A DNA stretch of 64,000 nt from Nonomuraea helvata (GTDB lineage: Bacteria; Actinomycetota; Actinomycetes; Streptosporangiales; Streptosporangiaceae), in contig NZ_BAAAXV010000008.1 in the NCBI RefSeq assembly GCF_039535785.1, positions 310,001 through 374,000 on the forward strand, written 5' to 3'. Of this stretch, positions 23,563 through 31,954 are shown in pieces. A model generated the notes under the pieces. It was given only the letters and a program-made list of their open reading frames with translations, had not been told where the DNA came from and searched no databases. Every line of letters begins with the position of its first letter. Position 1 is the first letter of the stretch. The position numbers and the translations under genes are program-made.

Positions 23563-24569
23563 CCGCCACCACACTCGTCACCGGGGGCGCCGGGTTCATC
23601 GGCTCCCACGTCGCCGCCGACCTGCTCCGCGCGGGCCACCGCGTCGTGGTGCTCGACGACCTGTCGGGCGGGGACGCGGCCAACGTGCCCGAGGGCGCCC
23701 ACTTCCAGGAGGGCAGCGTGTGCGACCCGGAGACCGTGGACGGGCTGTTCGCGACGTGGAAGTTCGACTACGTCTTCCACCTGGCCGCGTACGCCGCCGA
23801 AGGGCTCAGCCACTTCATCAAGCGCTACAACTACACCAACAACGTGATCGGCAGCGTGAACCTGATCAACGCGTCCGTCAACGCCGGGACCGTGCGCTGC
23901 TTCGTCTTCACCTCCTCCATCGCCGTCTACGGCCACGCCAGTCCCCCCATGACCGAGGACCTGACGCCCGCCCCGGTGGACCCGTACGGCATCGCCAAGT
24001 ACGCGGTCGAACAGGAGCTGAAGGTCAGCCACGAGATGTTCGGCCTGCCGTACATCATCTTCCGGCCGCACAACGTCTACGGCGAGCGGCAGAACATCGG
24101 CGACCGCTACCGCAACGTCATCGGCATCTTCATGAACCAGATCCTGCGCGGCGAGGAGTGCACCGTCTTCGGCGACGGCGAGCAGACCCGCGCCTTCAGC
24201 CACATCGACGACGTAGCGCTGCCGATCGCCCGCTCGATCGGCAACCCGCGCGCCTACGGCGAGGTCTTCAACATCGGCGGCGACACCCCCTACACCGTCA
24301 ACGAGCTGGCCCGGGCCGTCGCGGAGGCGATGGACGCCCCGCTGCGGGTGCGGCACCTGGAGGCCAGGCACGAGGTGGTCCACGCCTTCTCCGCGCACGA
24401 CAAGGCCAGGCAGATCCTGGGCGTGGGCGCGGACTCGGTGCCGCTGGACGAGGGGCTCGCGCAGATGGCCGCCTGGGCGAAGAAGCACGGGCCGCAGGAG
24501 CCGTCGGTGTTCTCCGCGATCGAGGTCGGCCGCAACATGCCGCCCTCCTGGCAGGCCCTGATCAGATAG
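23559..24569 (+). CDS. NAD-dependent epimerase/dehydratase, UDP-hexose 4-epimerase-like
   Basis: A 336-aa extended SDR. GGAGFIGSH binds NAD, FTSSIAVYGHA holds the catalytic Ser/Thr, and YGIAKYAVE is the YxxxK pair. The substrate half has FRPHNVYGERQNIGDRYRNVIG, typical of UDP-glucose/N-acetylglucosamine 4-epimerases, and GDGEQTRAFSHIDDVA. It would supply a second nucleotide sugar or epimerise the product of the first epimerase gene (10936-11913). Its ATG overlaps the antiporter fragment stop. It is the last gene of the tightly coupled run; the P450 follows after 54 bp. Confidence 0.85.
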   Translation: MTATTLVTGGAGFIGSHVAADLLRAGHRVVVLDDLSGGDAANVPEGAHFQEGSVCDPETVDGLFATWKFDYVFHLAAYAAEGLSHFIKRYNYTNNVIGSVNLINASVNAGTVRCFVFTSSIAVYGHASPPMTEDLTPAPVDPYGIAKYAVEQELKVSHEMFGLPYIIFRPHNVYGERQNIGDRYRNVIGIFMNQILRGEECTVFGDGEQTRAFSHIDDVALPIARSIGNPRAYGEVFNIGGDTPYTVNELARAVAEAMDAPLRVRHLEARHEVVHAFSAHDKARQILGVGADSVPLDEGLAQMAAWAKKHGPQEPSVFSAIEVGRNMPPSWQALIR

Positions 24570-24623
24570 CCTCCCGCGTAGTCCAGTGATCAAGGGAACC
24601 ATTCCGCATGTGAAAGGGCGACG

Positions 24624-25823
24624 ATGGCCGAGACGTTGTTCGATCAGGACTATCTGCGTGACCCACATCAGGTCTACGCGCGGCTCCGCGCGGAACGGCC
24701 CGTCTTCCAGACCGCCACACCGCAGGGCGTGCGGGTCTGGGTGGTGAGCCGCTACGAGGACGTCAAGGCGGCCTGCACCGACCCGCGCCTCAGCAAGGAC
24801 TTCACGAACCACCCCCACCTGATCAAGGCGAACGAGCTGGAGGGCGGCGACAGCAGCGGCTACGAGGCCGTGGTGCCCCACAACATGCTCTTCGTCGACC
24901 CGCCCGACCACGCGCGGCTGCGCAGGCTGGTGGGCAGGGTGTTCACCGCCGGCCGCGTGCAGGCGCTCCGTCCGCGCGTGGAGCAGATCAGCGCCGGGCT
25001 CCTCGACAAGGTGGGCCCGGAGTTCGACCTGCTGCGCGACTACGCCGTGCCGCTGCCCGCCATGGTGATCGGGGAGCTGCTCGGCATCCCGGAGAGCGAC
25101 TGGCCGCGGCTCATCGAATGGTCCAACACCACCATCGAGGGGGCCGTGCTGGACCCCGAGGAGGTCGTACGGGCCGCCGTCGACTTCACCGCCTACCTCG
25201 GCGAGCTCTGCGAGGCCAGGCGGGCCGAGCCGACCGGTGACCTGCTCAGCGCCATGGTGCAGGCCCAGGACGAGGCGGGAGCGCTGAGTCAGCGGGAGCT
25301 CGTCGACACCGCGTTCCTGCTCACGGTGGCCGGCCACGAGACGACCGTGCACCTGATCGGCAACGGCATGCTCGCGCTGCTGCGCCATCCGGAGCAGTTC
25401 GCCGCGCTCCGCGCGGACCCGGGGCTGCTGCCAGGCGCGATCGAGGAGTTCCTCCGCTTCGACGGGCCGGTCAGCACGTCCACCCTCAGGTTCACCAAGG
25501 AGCCCGTCACCATCGGCGGCACGGAGATCCCGCAGGGGCAGCTGGTCCTCGTGTCCTTCCTGTCCGCGAACCGGGACGCGGCGCAGTTCGGCGACCCCGA
25601 CCGTTTCGACGTCACCCGCGCGCCCGGCCAGCACGTCGCCTTCGGGCACGGCATCCACTACTGCCTCGGCGCGCCGCTGGCCCGTACCGAAGGCGCGGTC
25701 GCCTTCGGCCACCTGCTCGAGCGCTTCCCCGGCCTCCGGCTCGCCGTCCCCGAGGACAGGCTCGCCTGGCGCCCGGGCCTGCTCATGCACGGCCTGACCA
25801 GCCTTCCGGTACGGGCCTCCTGA
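24624..25823 (+). CDS. Cytochrome P450 (CYP105/107-like bacterial class)
   Basis: A 399-aa soluble bacterial P450. The oxygen-activating I-helix motif is AGHETT (236-241), the K-helix ExxR is Glu275-Arg278, and the heme loop FGHGIHYCLG (340-349) carries the ligand Cys347. Such enzymes hydroxylate or otherwise oxidise secondary metabolites using ferredoxin partners; none is encoded nearby. A gap of 54 bp separates it from the epimerase and GAAAGGGCGACG precedes the ATG, so it could be co-transcribed or have its own promoter. A tailoring step in the same pathway is plausible but not shown. A hairpin at 25828-25862 follows. Confidence 0.92.
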   Translation: MAETLFDQDYLRDPHQVYARLRAERPVFQTATPQGVRVWVVSRYEDVKAACTDPRLSKDFTNHPHLIKANELEGGDSSGYEAVVPHNMLFVDPPDHARLRRLVGRVFTAGRVQALRPRVEQISAGLLDKVGPEFDLLRDYAVPLPAMVIGELLGIPESDWPRLIEWSNTTIEGAVLDPEEVVRAAVDFTAYLGELCEARRAEPTGDLLSAMVQAQDEAGALSQRELVDTAFLLTVAGHETTVHLIGNGMLALLRHPEQFAALRADPGLLPGAIEEFLRFDGPVSTSTLRFTKEPVTIGGTEIPQGQLVLVSFLSANRDAAQFGDPDRFDVTRAPGQHVAFGHGIHYCLGAPLARTEGAVAFGHLLERFPGLRLAVPEDRLAWRPGLLMHGLTSLPVRAS

Positions 25824-25827
25824 GCGT

Positions 25828-25862
25828 CCTGCCTGAGGCGACAGGGCGGCACCTTGGGCAGG
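25828..25862. terminator. Probable bidirectional terminator between P450 and NlpC/P60 genes
   Basis: CCTGCCTGAGG (25828-25838) and CCTTGGGCAGG (25852-25862) pair over 11 positions with two wobbles, around a 13-nt loop. The hairpin begins 4 nt after the P450 stop, in the gap between convergent genes. Confidence 0.6.
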
Positions 25863-25938
25863 CGGCACTTTGGGTCGTGTCGTCTCCGTGATCGCCCGTC
25901 GGTGGCGGGGCCTCACACGGTCGTAGGGTGGCGGCGCG

Positions 25939-26922
25939 TCAAGGGCGGATCGCGCCGGCGAGGCGGTTGCGCCAGTAGTCGTCCAGGTTGACGACCTTGA
26001 TGACGTCTCCGGTCTGGGGCGCGTGGACCATCTTGCCGTTGCCGGCGTACATGCCCATGTGTCCCAGCCCCTTACTGAAGAGCAGGTCTCCGGGCTGCAG
26101 CCGGTCGAGCGGGACGCGGCGGTTGGCTCCCCAGCTCCACTGCGTCCAGGTGGTGCGGGGCAGCTGGATTCCCGCCGCGCGCCAGGCGGCCTGGGTCAGG
26201 CCGGAGCAGTCGTACGAGCCGGGCCCGGTGCCCCCGTACCGGTACGGCTTGCCCACCTGAGCGAAGGCGAACCGGAGCGCCGTGCGGGCGCTGCCGGAGG
26301 CCGGGCCGGTGTACGGGATGCCCGGGCTGTTGGGGTTCCCGGTCTTGAACGTGCCCAGCCCGCGCAGGAGCTTGGTCTGCTCGGCGATCAGCTTCTCGAT
26401 CTTGGCCTGCTCGTCGCGCACCTTGTCACGCGCGGCCTCGGCCTCCGCCAGGGCTCTCTTGGCGTCGTCGCGCCGATCGCGCAGCTCCTTGGTGGCCGCC
26501 TCATAGGCGCGTACCTTGGCCGCCCTGGCCTCGGCGATCTCCTGGAGCGAGGCCATGCCGCCCATGATCGCCTCGGGGTCTCCCTGCCCGGCGAAGCGCT
26601 CCCACCCTCTGAAGGGCCCGAGCTGGTAGTCGCCGACCGCCACCCTGACGACGTCCTCGCGCAGGGCGCCGGCCGAGGCGTCCTTGCGGCCGAGCTCGGC
26701 GTCGAGGGCGTCGTACTTCCTCTTGGCCTTCTTGTACGTCTCCGTGGCCTGGTTGAAGCGCTCGACCACCTGATCGGCCCGCTCGTTCAGCTTCACCAGC
26801 CTGGCCCTGGTCTGGGCCGGCGACGGCTCGGCCACGGCGGCGCCCGGGCTGGAGGCCAGCGCGGCCGACGTCAGAGTCACGGCCGCCGCTGTCCGCCCGA
26901 GCCATGTCGGCACGGTCACCAC
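25939..26922 (-). CDS. Secreted NlpC/P60 peptidoglycan hydrolase with N-terminal coiled coil
   Basis: A 327-aa RipA-type endopeptidase. Signal peptide at about 1-31 (AVAEPS). A long heptad-rich coiled coil covers roughly 35-190 (RARLVKLNERADQVVERF, later KRALAEAEAARDKVRDE), typical of regulated cell-separation hydrolases. The NlpC/P60 domain is at about 212-327, with catalytic Cys239 (YDCSGLTQ), His288 (GHMGMY) and His300. It would cut the D-Glu-meso-DAP bond in peptidoglycan stems. The GTG at 26922 is chosen because GAGGAGG lies 5 nt ahead. It is separate from the P450 gene, which converges on it. Confidence 0.92.
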   Translation of the reverse strand: MVTVPTWLGRTAAAVTLTSAALASSPGAAVAEPSPAQTRARLVKLNERADQVVERFNQATETYKKAKRKYDALDAELGRKDASAGALREDVVRVAVGDYQLGPFRGWERFAGQGDPEAIMGGMASLQEIAEARAAKVRAYEAATKELRDRRDDAKRALAEAEAARDKVRDEQAKIEKLIAEQTKLLRGLGTFKTGNPNSPGIPYTGPASGSARTALRFAFAQVGKPYRYGGTGPGSYDCSGLTQAAWRAAGIQLPRTTWTQWSWGANRRVPLDRLQPGDLLFSKGLGHMGMYAGNGKMVHAPQTGDVIKVVNLDDYWRNRLAGAIRP

Positions 26923-27022
26923 GATGCCTCCTCGCGAAGTCCCTGCTTCATGGCCGACTTCACGTGGGGATACGCGTGGCGCCGCTCCGGCGTTCAGTGC
27001 GCGGGCCCAGTAGGTGGACGCG

Positions 27023-27685
27023 TCAGAGCTTGGAGACGTAGTACATGTTGCCGGCCGGCTGCAGGACGTCGGCCAGGGCGGAGGCGCTGATGACGTGGGT
27101 GCCGCCGGTCGGCTTCCACGGGTCGTAGACGGTGATGGTGCGGGCCGACTTGTCGTAGCCGTACGCGAGGATCGCGTGGCCGATTCTGGTGCCCTTGACC
27201 TTGCCCTTGTTCCAGGGCAACTGGTCCATCCACACCGTGAGCACCGGTGCCCGGTGCAGCTCGCCGATGTCCTTGGAGACCCGCTTCATGAGGACGGCCG
27301 GGTTGCCGTCGGCGTCGGTGGGCATCGTGACCTTGTAACCGAGGAAGTTGACGTACGAGTTGATCACCGGAACGGCGTCCACACCCTCGGTGCCGTAAGG
27401 CGGGGCGGTCTTCATCTTCTTGGCAAGGGTCGCCTGGCTGACCATGATGCCGAAGCTCGCCAGGCTCATCGACGACGAGGCGGGCACGCAGAAGTAGTTG
27501 GTCTGCTGCCGCTGGGTGTCCAGGCTGAGCTGGAACTTCAAGGGCTTGGCGAGCTGGTCCGACCTGGGGTCGGCGGCCAGGGTGCCGGACGAGGCGTAGG
27601 CCGGTGACAGAGGGGTGAGGCAGAGCGCTCCCACCGTCGCAGCCATGGCGAGGGCGGCGCCGGTCGCCGATCTAAGGTTTTTCAC
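27023..27685 (-). CDS. Secreted C39-like papain-fold cysteine peptidase (first of tandem pair)
   Basis: A 220-aa protein with a Sec signal (about 1-31). It carries a C39/BtrH-type papain-like fold: oxyanion Gln61 and Cys66 in RQQTNYFCVPASSSM, His170 in IGHAILAYGYD, and Asp188 in VYDPW. Such actinobacterial proteins are predicted extracellular cysteine peptidases or transglutaminase-like enzymes of unknown substrate. The start is the GTG at 27685, because GGAG lies 7 nt ahead and the signal peptide begins there. It lies downstream of a close paralog (27851-28519), with the catalytic segments nearly identical. Confidence 0.8.
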   Translation of the reverse strand: MKNLRSATGAALAMAATVGALCLTPLSPAYASSGTLAADPRSDQLAKPLKFQLSLDTQRQQTNYFCVPASSSMSLASFGIMVSQATLAKKMKTAPPYGTEGVDAVPVINSYVNFLGYKVTMPTDADGNPAVLMKRVSKDIGELHRAPVLTVWMDQLPWNKGKVKGTRIGHAILAYGYDKSARTITVYDPWKPTGGTHVISASALADVLQPAGNMYYVSKL

Positions 27686-27815
27686 GTGACAACTCCACAT
27701 ATGCACACAAATGGAGCAAAGAGTAGTCAACGGCGGCGGGTAATCGGTCAATGATGTGCAAATGGGGATGCAGGGGGCATGTGTTACGAAAGAGGACGCT
27801 AAATTTTGCCGTCCG

Positions 27816-27843
27816 CAGCGGGCCGTCGCCCGACGACCCGCTG
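27816..27843 (-). terminator. Possible terminator after the second C39-like gene
   Basis: CAGCGGG (27816-27822) pairs with CCCGCTG (27837-27843), and an inner CGTCG/CGACG stem extends it past one mismatch. On the minus strand it starts 7 nt after the stop codon at 27851. The loop is very tight and there is no U-tract. Confidence 0.45.
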
Positions 27844-27850
27844 GAGCCGG

Positions 27851-28519
27851 TCAGAGCTTGGAGATGTAGTACATGCCACCAGGCTGCAGGATGCCGGCCA
27901 GCGTGGAGGCGCTGATGGTGTGGGTGCCGCCGGTCGGCTTCCACGGGTCGTAGACGGTGATGGTGCCGGCCATCCTGTCATAGCCGTACGCGATGATGGC
28001 ATGGCCGACCTTGGTGCCTTTGACCTTGCCCTTGTTCCAGGGCAGCTGCTCCATCCACACCCCGAGCAGCGGCGCCCGGTGCAACTGGCCGACGTTGTCG
28101 GCAACCCGGCTCATGAGCAGGGCCGGGTTGCCGTCCGTGTCGCCGGGGACCGTGTACGTGTAGCCGCGTGACTTGACGTAGGAGTTGACCACCGGCAGCG
28201 CGTTCACCCGCTGGGTGCCGTGGGACGGGGTGGTCTTCATCTTCTTGGCGAGGGTCGCCTGGCTGACGTTGACGCCGAAGGTCGACAGGCTCATCGACGA
28301 GGACGCCGGCACGCAGAAGTAGTTGGTCTCCTGCCGCTGGCCCTTGAGGCTGAGCTGGTACTTCAGCGGTGCGACGAGACTCTGGGTCCTGGCGGTGGCG
28401 GTCGGGGAGGGGGTCGTGGTGGGGGTCGGGGACGCGTAGGCCGGTGACAGAGCGGTGAGGCAGAGGGCCGTCACGGTCGTGGTGAGGGCGATGCCGGTTC
28501 CCGTTCCGGGATATTTCAC
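27851..28519 (-). CDS. Secreted C39-like papain-fold cysteine peptidase (second of tandem pair)
   Basis: A 222-aa paralog of the neighbouring C39-like gene with the same order of parts: signal peptide, a short Thr/Pro-rich linker (PTPTTTPSPTATA), Gln and Cys in RQETNYFCVPASSSM, His in VGHAIIAYGYD and Asp in VYDPW. Both keep a shared central segment, QLPWNKGKVKGT. The GTG at 28519 is preceded by GGAG, 7 nt away. The linker and the inter-motif region differ more than the catalytic parts, as expected for a duplication that has diverged in substrate or localisation. Confidence 0.8.
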   Translation of the reverse strand: MKYPGTGTGIALTTTVTALCLTALSPAYASPTPTTTPSPTATARTQSLVAPLKYQLSLKGQRQETNYFCVPASSSMSLSTFGVNVSQATLAKKMKTTPSHGTQRVNALPVVNSYVKSRGYTYTVPGDTDGNPALLMSRVADNVGQLHRAPLLGVWMEQLPWNKGKVKGTKVGHAIIAYGYDRMAGTITVYDPWKPTGGTHTISASTLAGILQPGGMYYISKL

Positions 28520-28630
28520 TTGATCACTCCACGCATGCACACAAAAAGTAAAGAGCAGTCAAGGACCGTAGTTGATCTGCTAAATGTGTGCAAACGCAAG
28601 CTCAGCGTGACAGGGGGGACAGGTGAGCCG

Positions 28631-30019
28631 TCAATCCAGCATCGAGTGCCTGCGGCTGTAGGCGAAGTAGACGATCAGCCCGATCACGAACCACACGGCG
28701 AAGCGCAGCCACGTCACCGGGTTCAGGAACGTGATCAGCCAGATCGAGAAGAGCGCCCCGAGACCCGGCACCACCGGCATCCCCGGCATGCGGAACGACC
28801 GCGGCAGGTCCGGCTGCCGGTAGCGGAGCACGATCACCGCCACGCACACGACCACGAACGCCAGCAGGATCCCGATGTTCGTGAGCTCGGCCGCCTCACG
28901 GATGGGCAGGAACCCGGCGATCGCCGCCGACGCGACGCCCACGATCCACGTGACCCGCGTGGGCACCCGCCGTACCGGGTGGAGCTTGGCGAACCACTGC
29001 GGCAGCAGACCGTCGCGGCTCATCGAGAACCAGACGCGGGTGACGCCGAGCATGAACGTGAACATCACCGTGAGGATGCCGATCACGGCCCCGGCCGCGA
29101 TCAGGCTCGCCAGCCCGGACAGCCCGACGGCGGCGAACGCCGAGGCGAAGCCGCTCTCCGGGTCGATCTGCCGGTAGTTCTGCATGCCGGTGAGCACAAG
29201 CGTGGCCAGCACGTACAGGACCATGGAGATGATCAGTGAGTACATGATCGCCTTCGGCATGTGCCGCCGCGCGTCCCGTGACTCCTCGGCCGCGGTGCTC
29301 ATCGCGTCGTAGCCGAACACCGCGAAGAACACGGTGGCGGCCCCGGTGATCGCGCCGCTGACCCCGTACGGGAAGAACGGCGTGTAGTTGGCCGTGTTGA
29401 TGTGGAAGAAGCCGACCACGACGACCAGCAGCACCACGGCGACCTTCACGGCCACCACGAACGTCTCGAACCGGGCCGCGGCGCGGATCCCGAGGTTCAG
29501 CATGAAGGCGATGAGCAGGCACAGCAGCACCGCGAACAGGTCGACCACGTGCCCACGGCCGGTGCCGGGCGCGCCGAGCATCCACGCGGGCAGCGTGAAG
29601 CCGAGCTGCTGGACGAGGAAGCCGAAGTAGCCGGAGATGCCGATGGCCACGACCGCGACGATGGCGGTGTACTCCAGCAGCAGGTCCCAGCCGATGAACC
29701 AGCCGACGATCTCCCCCAGGACCGCGTACCCGTACGTGTAGGCGGACCCGGCCTTCGGGATCAGGCCCGCGAACTCGGCGTACGAGAAGGCGGCGGCGGC
29801 GCTGGCGATCCCCGCGATCAGGAACGACACGAGCACGGCCGGCCCCGCGGTCTGGTTGGCCACCGCGCCGGCCAGGGCGAAGATGCCCGCGCCGATGATG
29901 CCACCCACCCCGATGGCGGTGAGCTGCCACAGGCCGAGCGACCTGGACAGCTCCCCCTCGTGCTCGGCGGCGATCTGCTCCACCGGTTTGCGCCTGAAGA
30001 CGCTTCGCGACATGGCCAT
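28631..30019 (-). CDS. APC-family amino acid permease (cationic amino acid transporter-like)
   Basis: A 462-aa inner-membrane transporter with about 12 helices. The N-terminal LTAIGVGGIIGAGIFALAG is the unwound helix-1 substrate site of APC transporters. Other cationic amino acid transporter-like segments are SFLIAGIASAAAAFSYAEFAGLIPKAGSAYTY, FFAVFGYDAMSTAAEES and FRMPGMPVVPGLG near the C-terminus. It probably imports basic or neutral amino acids with protons. ATG 30019 (or 30013) follows GGGGGCGTC. It is not in an operon with obvious amino-acid enzymes. Nearby use of lysine by the 11-25 kb block is only a loose connection. Confidence 0.88.
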   Translation of the reverse strand: MAMSRSVFRRKPVEQIAAEHEGELSRSLGLWQLTAIGVGGIIGAGIFALAGAVANQTAGPAVLVSFLIAGIASAAAAFSYAEFAGLIPKAGSAYTYGYAVLGEIVGWFIGWDLLLEYTAIVAVVAIGISGYFGFLVQQLGFTLPAWMLGAPGTGRGHVVDLFAVLLCLLIAFMLNLGIRAAARFETFVVAVKVAVVLLVVVVGFFHINTANYTPFFPYGVSGAITGAATVFFAVFGYDAMSTAAEESRDARRHMPKAIMYSLIISMVLYVLATLVLTGMQNYRQIDPESGFASAFAAVGLSGLASLIAAGAVIGILTVMFTFMLGVTRVWFSMSRDGLLPQWFAKLHPVRRVPTRVTWIVGVASAAIAGFLPIREAAELTNIGILLAFVVVCVAVIVLRYRQPDLPRSFRMPGMPVVPGLGALFSIWLITFLNPVTWLRFAVWFVIGLIVYFAYSRRHSMLD

Positions 30020-30202
30020 GACGCCCCCACATGCTCCGCGGGAGCGACCCTGCCCACCTGCGACTTGTCTATGCCGTTGCTCATGCTGAGCGGTCCGCCG
30101 GCGGCTGGTTGAGACTCCCCGGGAGTGGAAAAGCACACGACTGTACGCCGTGATACGCACCGTTGCGGATAGGTGGCCGATGCTTGCCTGCGAACCGACG
30201 CC

Positions 30203-30946
30203 ATGAGGCTCGCGGACGCCCACGTGCTGGTCACCGGGGCCTCCTCGGGGATCGGGGCGGCCACCGCGCGGGCGCTGGCGGTCACCGGCGCGCGGCTGAC
30301 GCTGGCCGGTCGCGATCGCGGACGCCTGGCGGCGGTCGCCGCGGCGACGGGCGGGCGCGTGCTGGTGTGCGACGTCGCCACGCAGGCCCACGATCTCGCC
30401 ACGCGCGCCGGACACGTCGACGTCCTGGTGAACAACGCCGGCGTGGGGTGGGCCGGGCCGTTCGTGCGGATGCCGGCCGGCCGCGTCGAGCAGTTGCTGG
30501 CCGTCAACCTCGCGGCGCCGATCGCGCTCACGCGGCTGCTGCTACCGGGGATGGTGGCGGCGGGCCGGGGACACCTCGTGTTCGTGGCCTCCATCGCCGG
30601 GGCGGTGGGCGTGGATCAGGAGGCGGTCTACTCGGCGACGAAGGCGGGGCTGATGGCCTTCGCGGAGGCCCTGGGCCATGAGCTGCGCCACGTGCCGGGC
30701 GTCGGCGTGTCCGTCCTGCTGCCGGGCGTGGTGGACACGCCCTTCTTCGTACGGCGCGGCGCCCCGTACACGCGCGGCTGGCCGGCGCCGATCGCGCCGG
30801 AGCGGGTGGCGCGGGCGATCGTGGCGGCGATCCGGCACGGCCGGCCGGAGTCCTTCGTGCCCGGCTGGCTGCGGGTGCCGGCCAGGCTGCGCGGAGCGGC
30901 ACCCGGCCCGTTCCGGGCGCTGGCGCGGCGCTTCGGGAGGGCTTAG
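30203..30946 (+). CDS. Short-chain dehydrogenase/reductase
   Basis: A 247-aa classical SDR. The cofactor loop is TGASSGIGAATA, NNAGVG is the structural motif, SIAGAV holds the catalytic Ser and YSATK the Tyr/Lys pair. An Arg after the second beta strand (GRDRGRL) suggests NADPH. The ATG at 30203 is preferred over one ten codons upstream because the Rossmann strand starts directly after it. The C-terminal tail is rich in Arg and Ala. It converges on the hopanoid operon with only 3 bp between stop codons. The substrate is unknown and a role in hopanoid chemistry is not indicated. Confidence 0.88.
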   Translation: MRLADAHVLVTGASSGIGAATARALAVTGARLTLAGRDRGRLAAVAAATGGRVLVCDVATQAHDLATRAGHVDVLVNNAGVGWAGPFVRMPAGRVEQLLAVNLAAPIALTRLLLPGMVAAGRGHLVFVASIAGAVGVDQEAVYSATKAGLMAFAEALGHELRHVPGVGVSVLLPGVVDTPFFVRRGAPYTRGWPAPIAPERVARAIVAAIRHGRPESFVPGWLRVPARLRGAAPGPFRALARRFGRA

Positions 30947-30949
30947 GGG

Positions 30950-31954
30950 TCAGCCGCTCCTGATGGCACGCAGTGACTCCTTCAGGGAGCCGAGCGTGGC
31001 CAGGACAGCGGTCGGCTCGTAGCCGCAGTGCGCCATGCAGTTGTCGCAGCGCGGGTCGCGGCCCCGGCCGTACGCCGACCAGTCGGTCTCCTCGATCAGC
31101 TCGCGGTACGTCCGCGCGTACCCGTCCGCCATCAGATAGCACGGCCGCTGCCAGCCGAACAGCGAGTACGACGGGATGGCCCAGGCCGTGCACGGCAGCT
31201 CGATCCGGCCCTCCAGGAAGTCCAGGAAGAGCGGCGAGTGGTTGAACCGCCAGCGGCGCCGCCGCCCGCCGGCGAAGGCCTCGCGGAAGAGCGCGCGCGT
31301 CTCCCGCACGCCCATGAACCGGTCCTGGACGGGCGCCTTGTCGTACGCGTAGGCGGGGGAGACCATCATCTGGTCGACGGCGAGCTCGTCGTTGAGGTAG
31401 TCGAGCACCTCGATGACGGTCTGCGGGCTGTCGGTGGAGAAGAACGTCGTGTTCGTGGTGATCCGGAAGCCGCGCCGCCGGCACTCCCGCACGGCGGCGA
31501 CGGCCTCGTCGAAGACCCCCTCCTTGCACACCGCGGCGTCGTGGCGCTCGCGGACGCCGTCGATGTGCACGGTCCAGGTGAAGTACCGCGAGGGCTCGAA
31601 CTCGTCGATCTTCTTGGGGATCAGCAGCGCGTTCGTGCAGAGGAACACGTACTTCTTCATGTCCACGAGGCGGCGGACCAGCTCGCCGATCTGCGGGTGC
31701 ATGAGCGGCTCACCGCCGGCGATCGAGACCATGGGGGCGCCGCACTCCTGGATGGCGGCCACGGCCTGCTCCACCGGCATGCGCTGCTTCAGCACGTCGG
31801 CGGGGTGCTGGATCTTGCCGCAGCCGGCGCATTTGAGATTGCACGCGAACAGCGGCTCCAGCTCCACCAGCAGCGGGAACTTCGTCCGTCCCCGGAGCCG
31901 CTGGCCGAGGATGTAGCCGCCGATACGCAGGCTCTGCCGAAGCGGGATCGTCAT
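30950..31954 (-). CDS. hpnH: HpnH, radical SAM adenosyl-hopene transferase
   Basis: A 334-aa radical SAM enzyme. The 4Fe-4S site is CNLKCAGC (Cys38, Cys42, Cys45), and SIAGGEPLMHPQI follows as the SAM-binding glycine motif. HpnH attaches the 5'-deoxyadenosyl radical to diploptene (hopene), giving adenosylhopane, the first step to side-chain-extended hopanoids at the membrane. The C-terminal CDNCMAHCGYEPTAV is typical of this family. It is the last gene of the hpn operon and its start overlaps the hpnG stop (ATGA). Confidence 0.93.
   Translation of the reverse strand: MTIPLRQSLRIGGYILGQRLRGRTKFPLLVELEPLFACNLKCAGCGKIQHPADVLKQRMPVEQAVAAIQECGAPMVSIAGGEPLMHPQIGELVRRLVDMKKYVFLCTNALLIPKKIDEFEPSRYFTWTVHIDGVRERHDAAVCKEGVFDEAVAAVRECRRRGFRITTNTTFFSTDSPQTVIEVLDYLNDELAVDQMMVSPAYAYDKAPVQDRFMGVRETRALFREAFAGGRRRRWRFNHSPLFLDFLEGRIELPCTAWAIPSYSLFGWQRPCYLMADGYARTYRELIEETDWSAYGRGRDPRCDNCMAHCGYEPTAVLATLGSLKESLRAIRSG

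Noticed and set aside
21927..25916. A 1329-codon open frame on the minus strand
   Set aside because: Antisense to flippase, epimerase and P450 genes, which all show clear motifs and operon overlaps; its composition is low-complexity.
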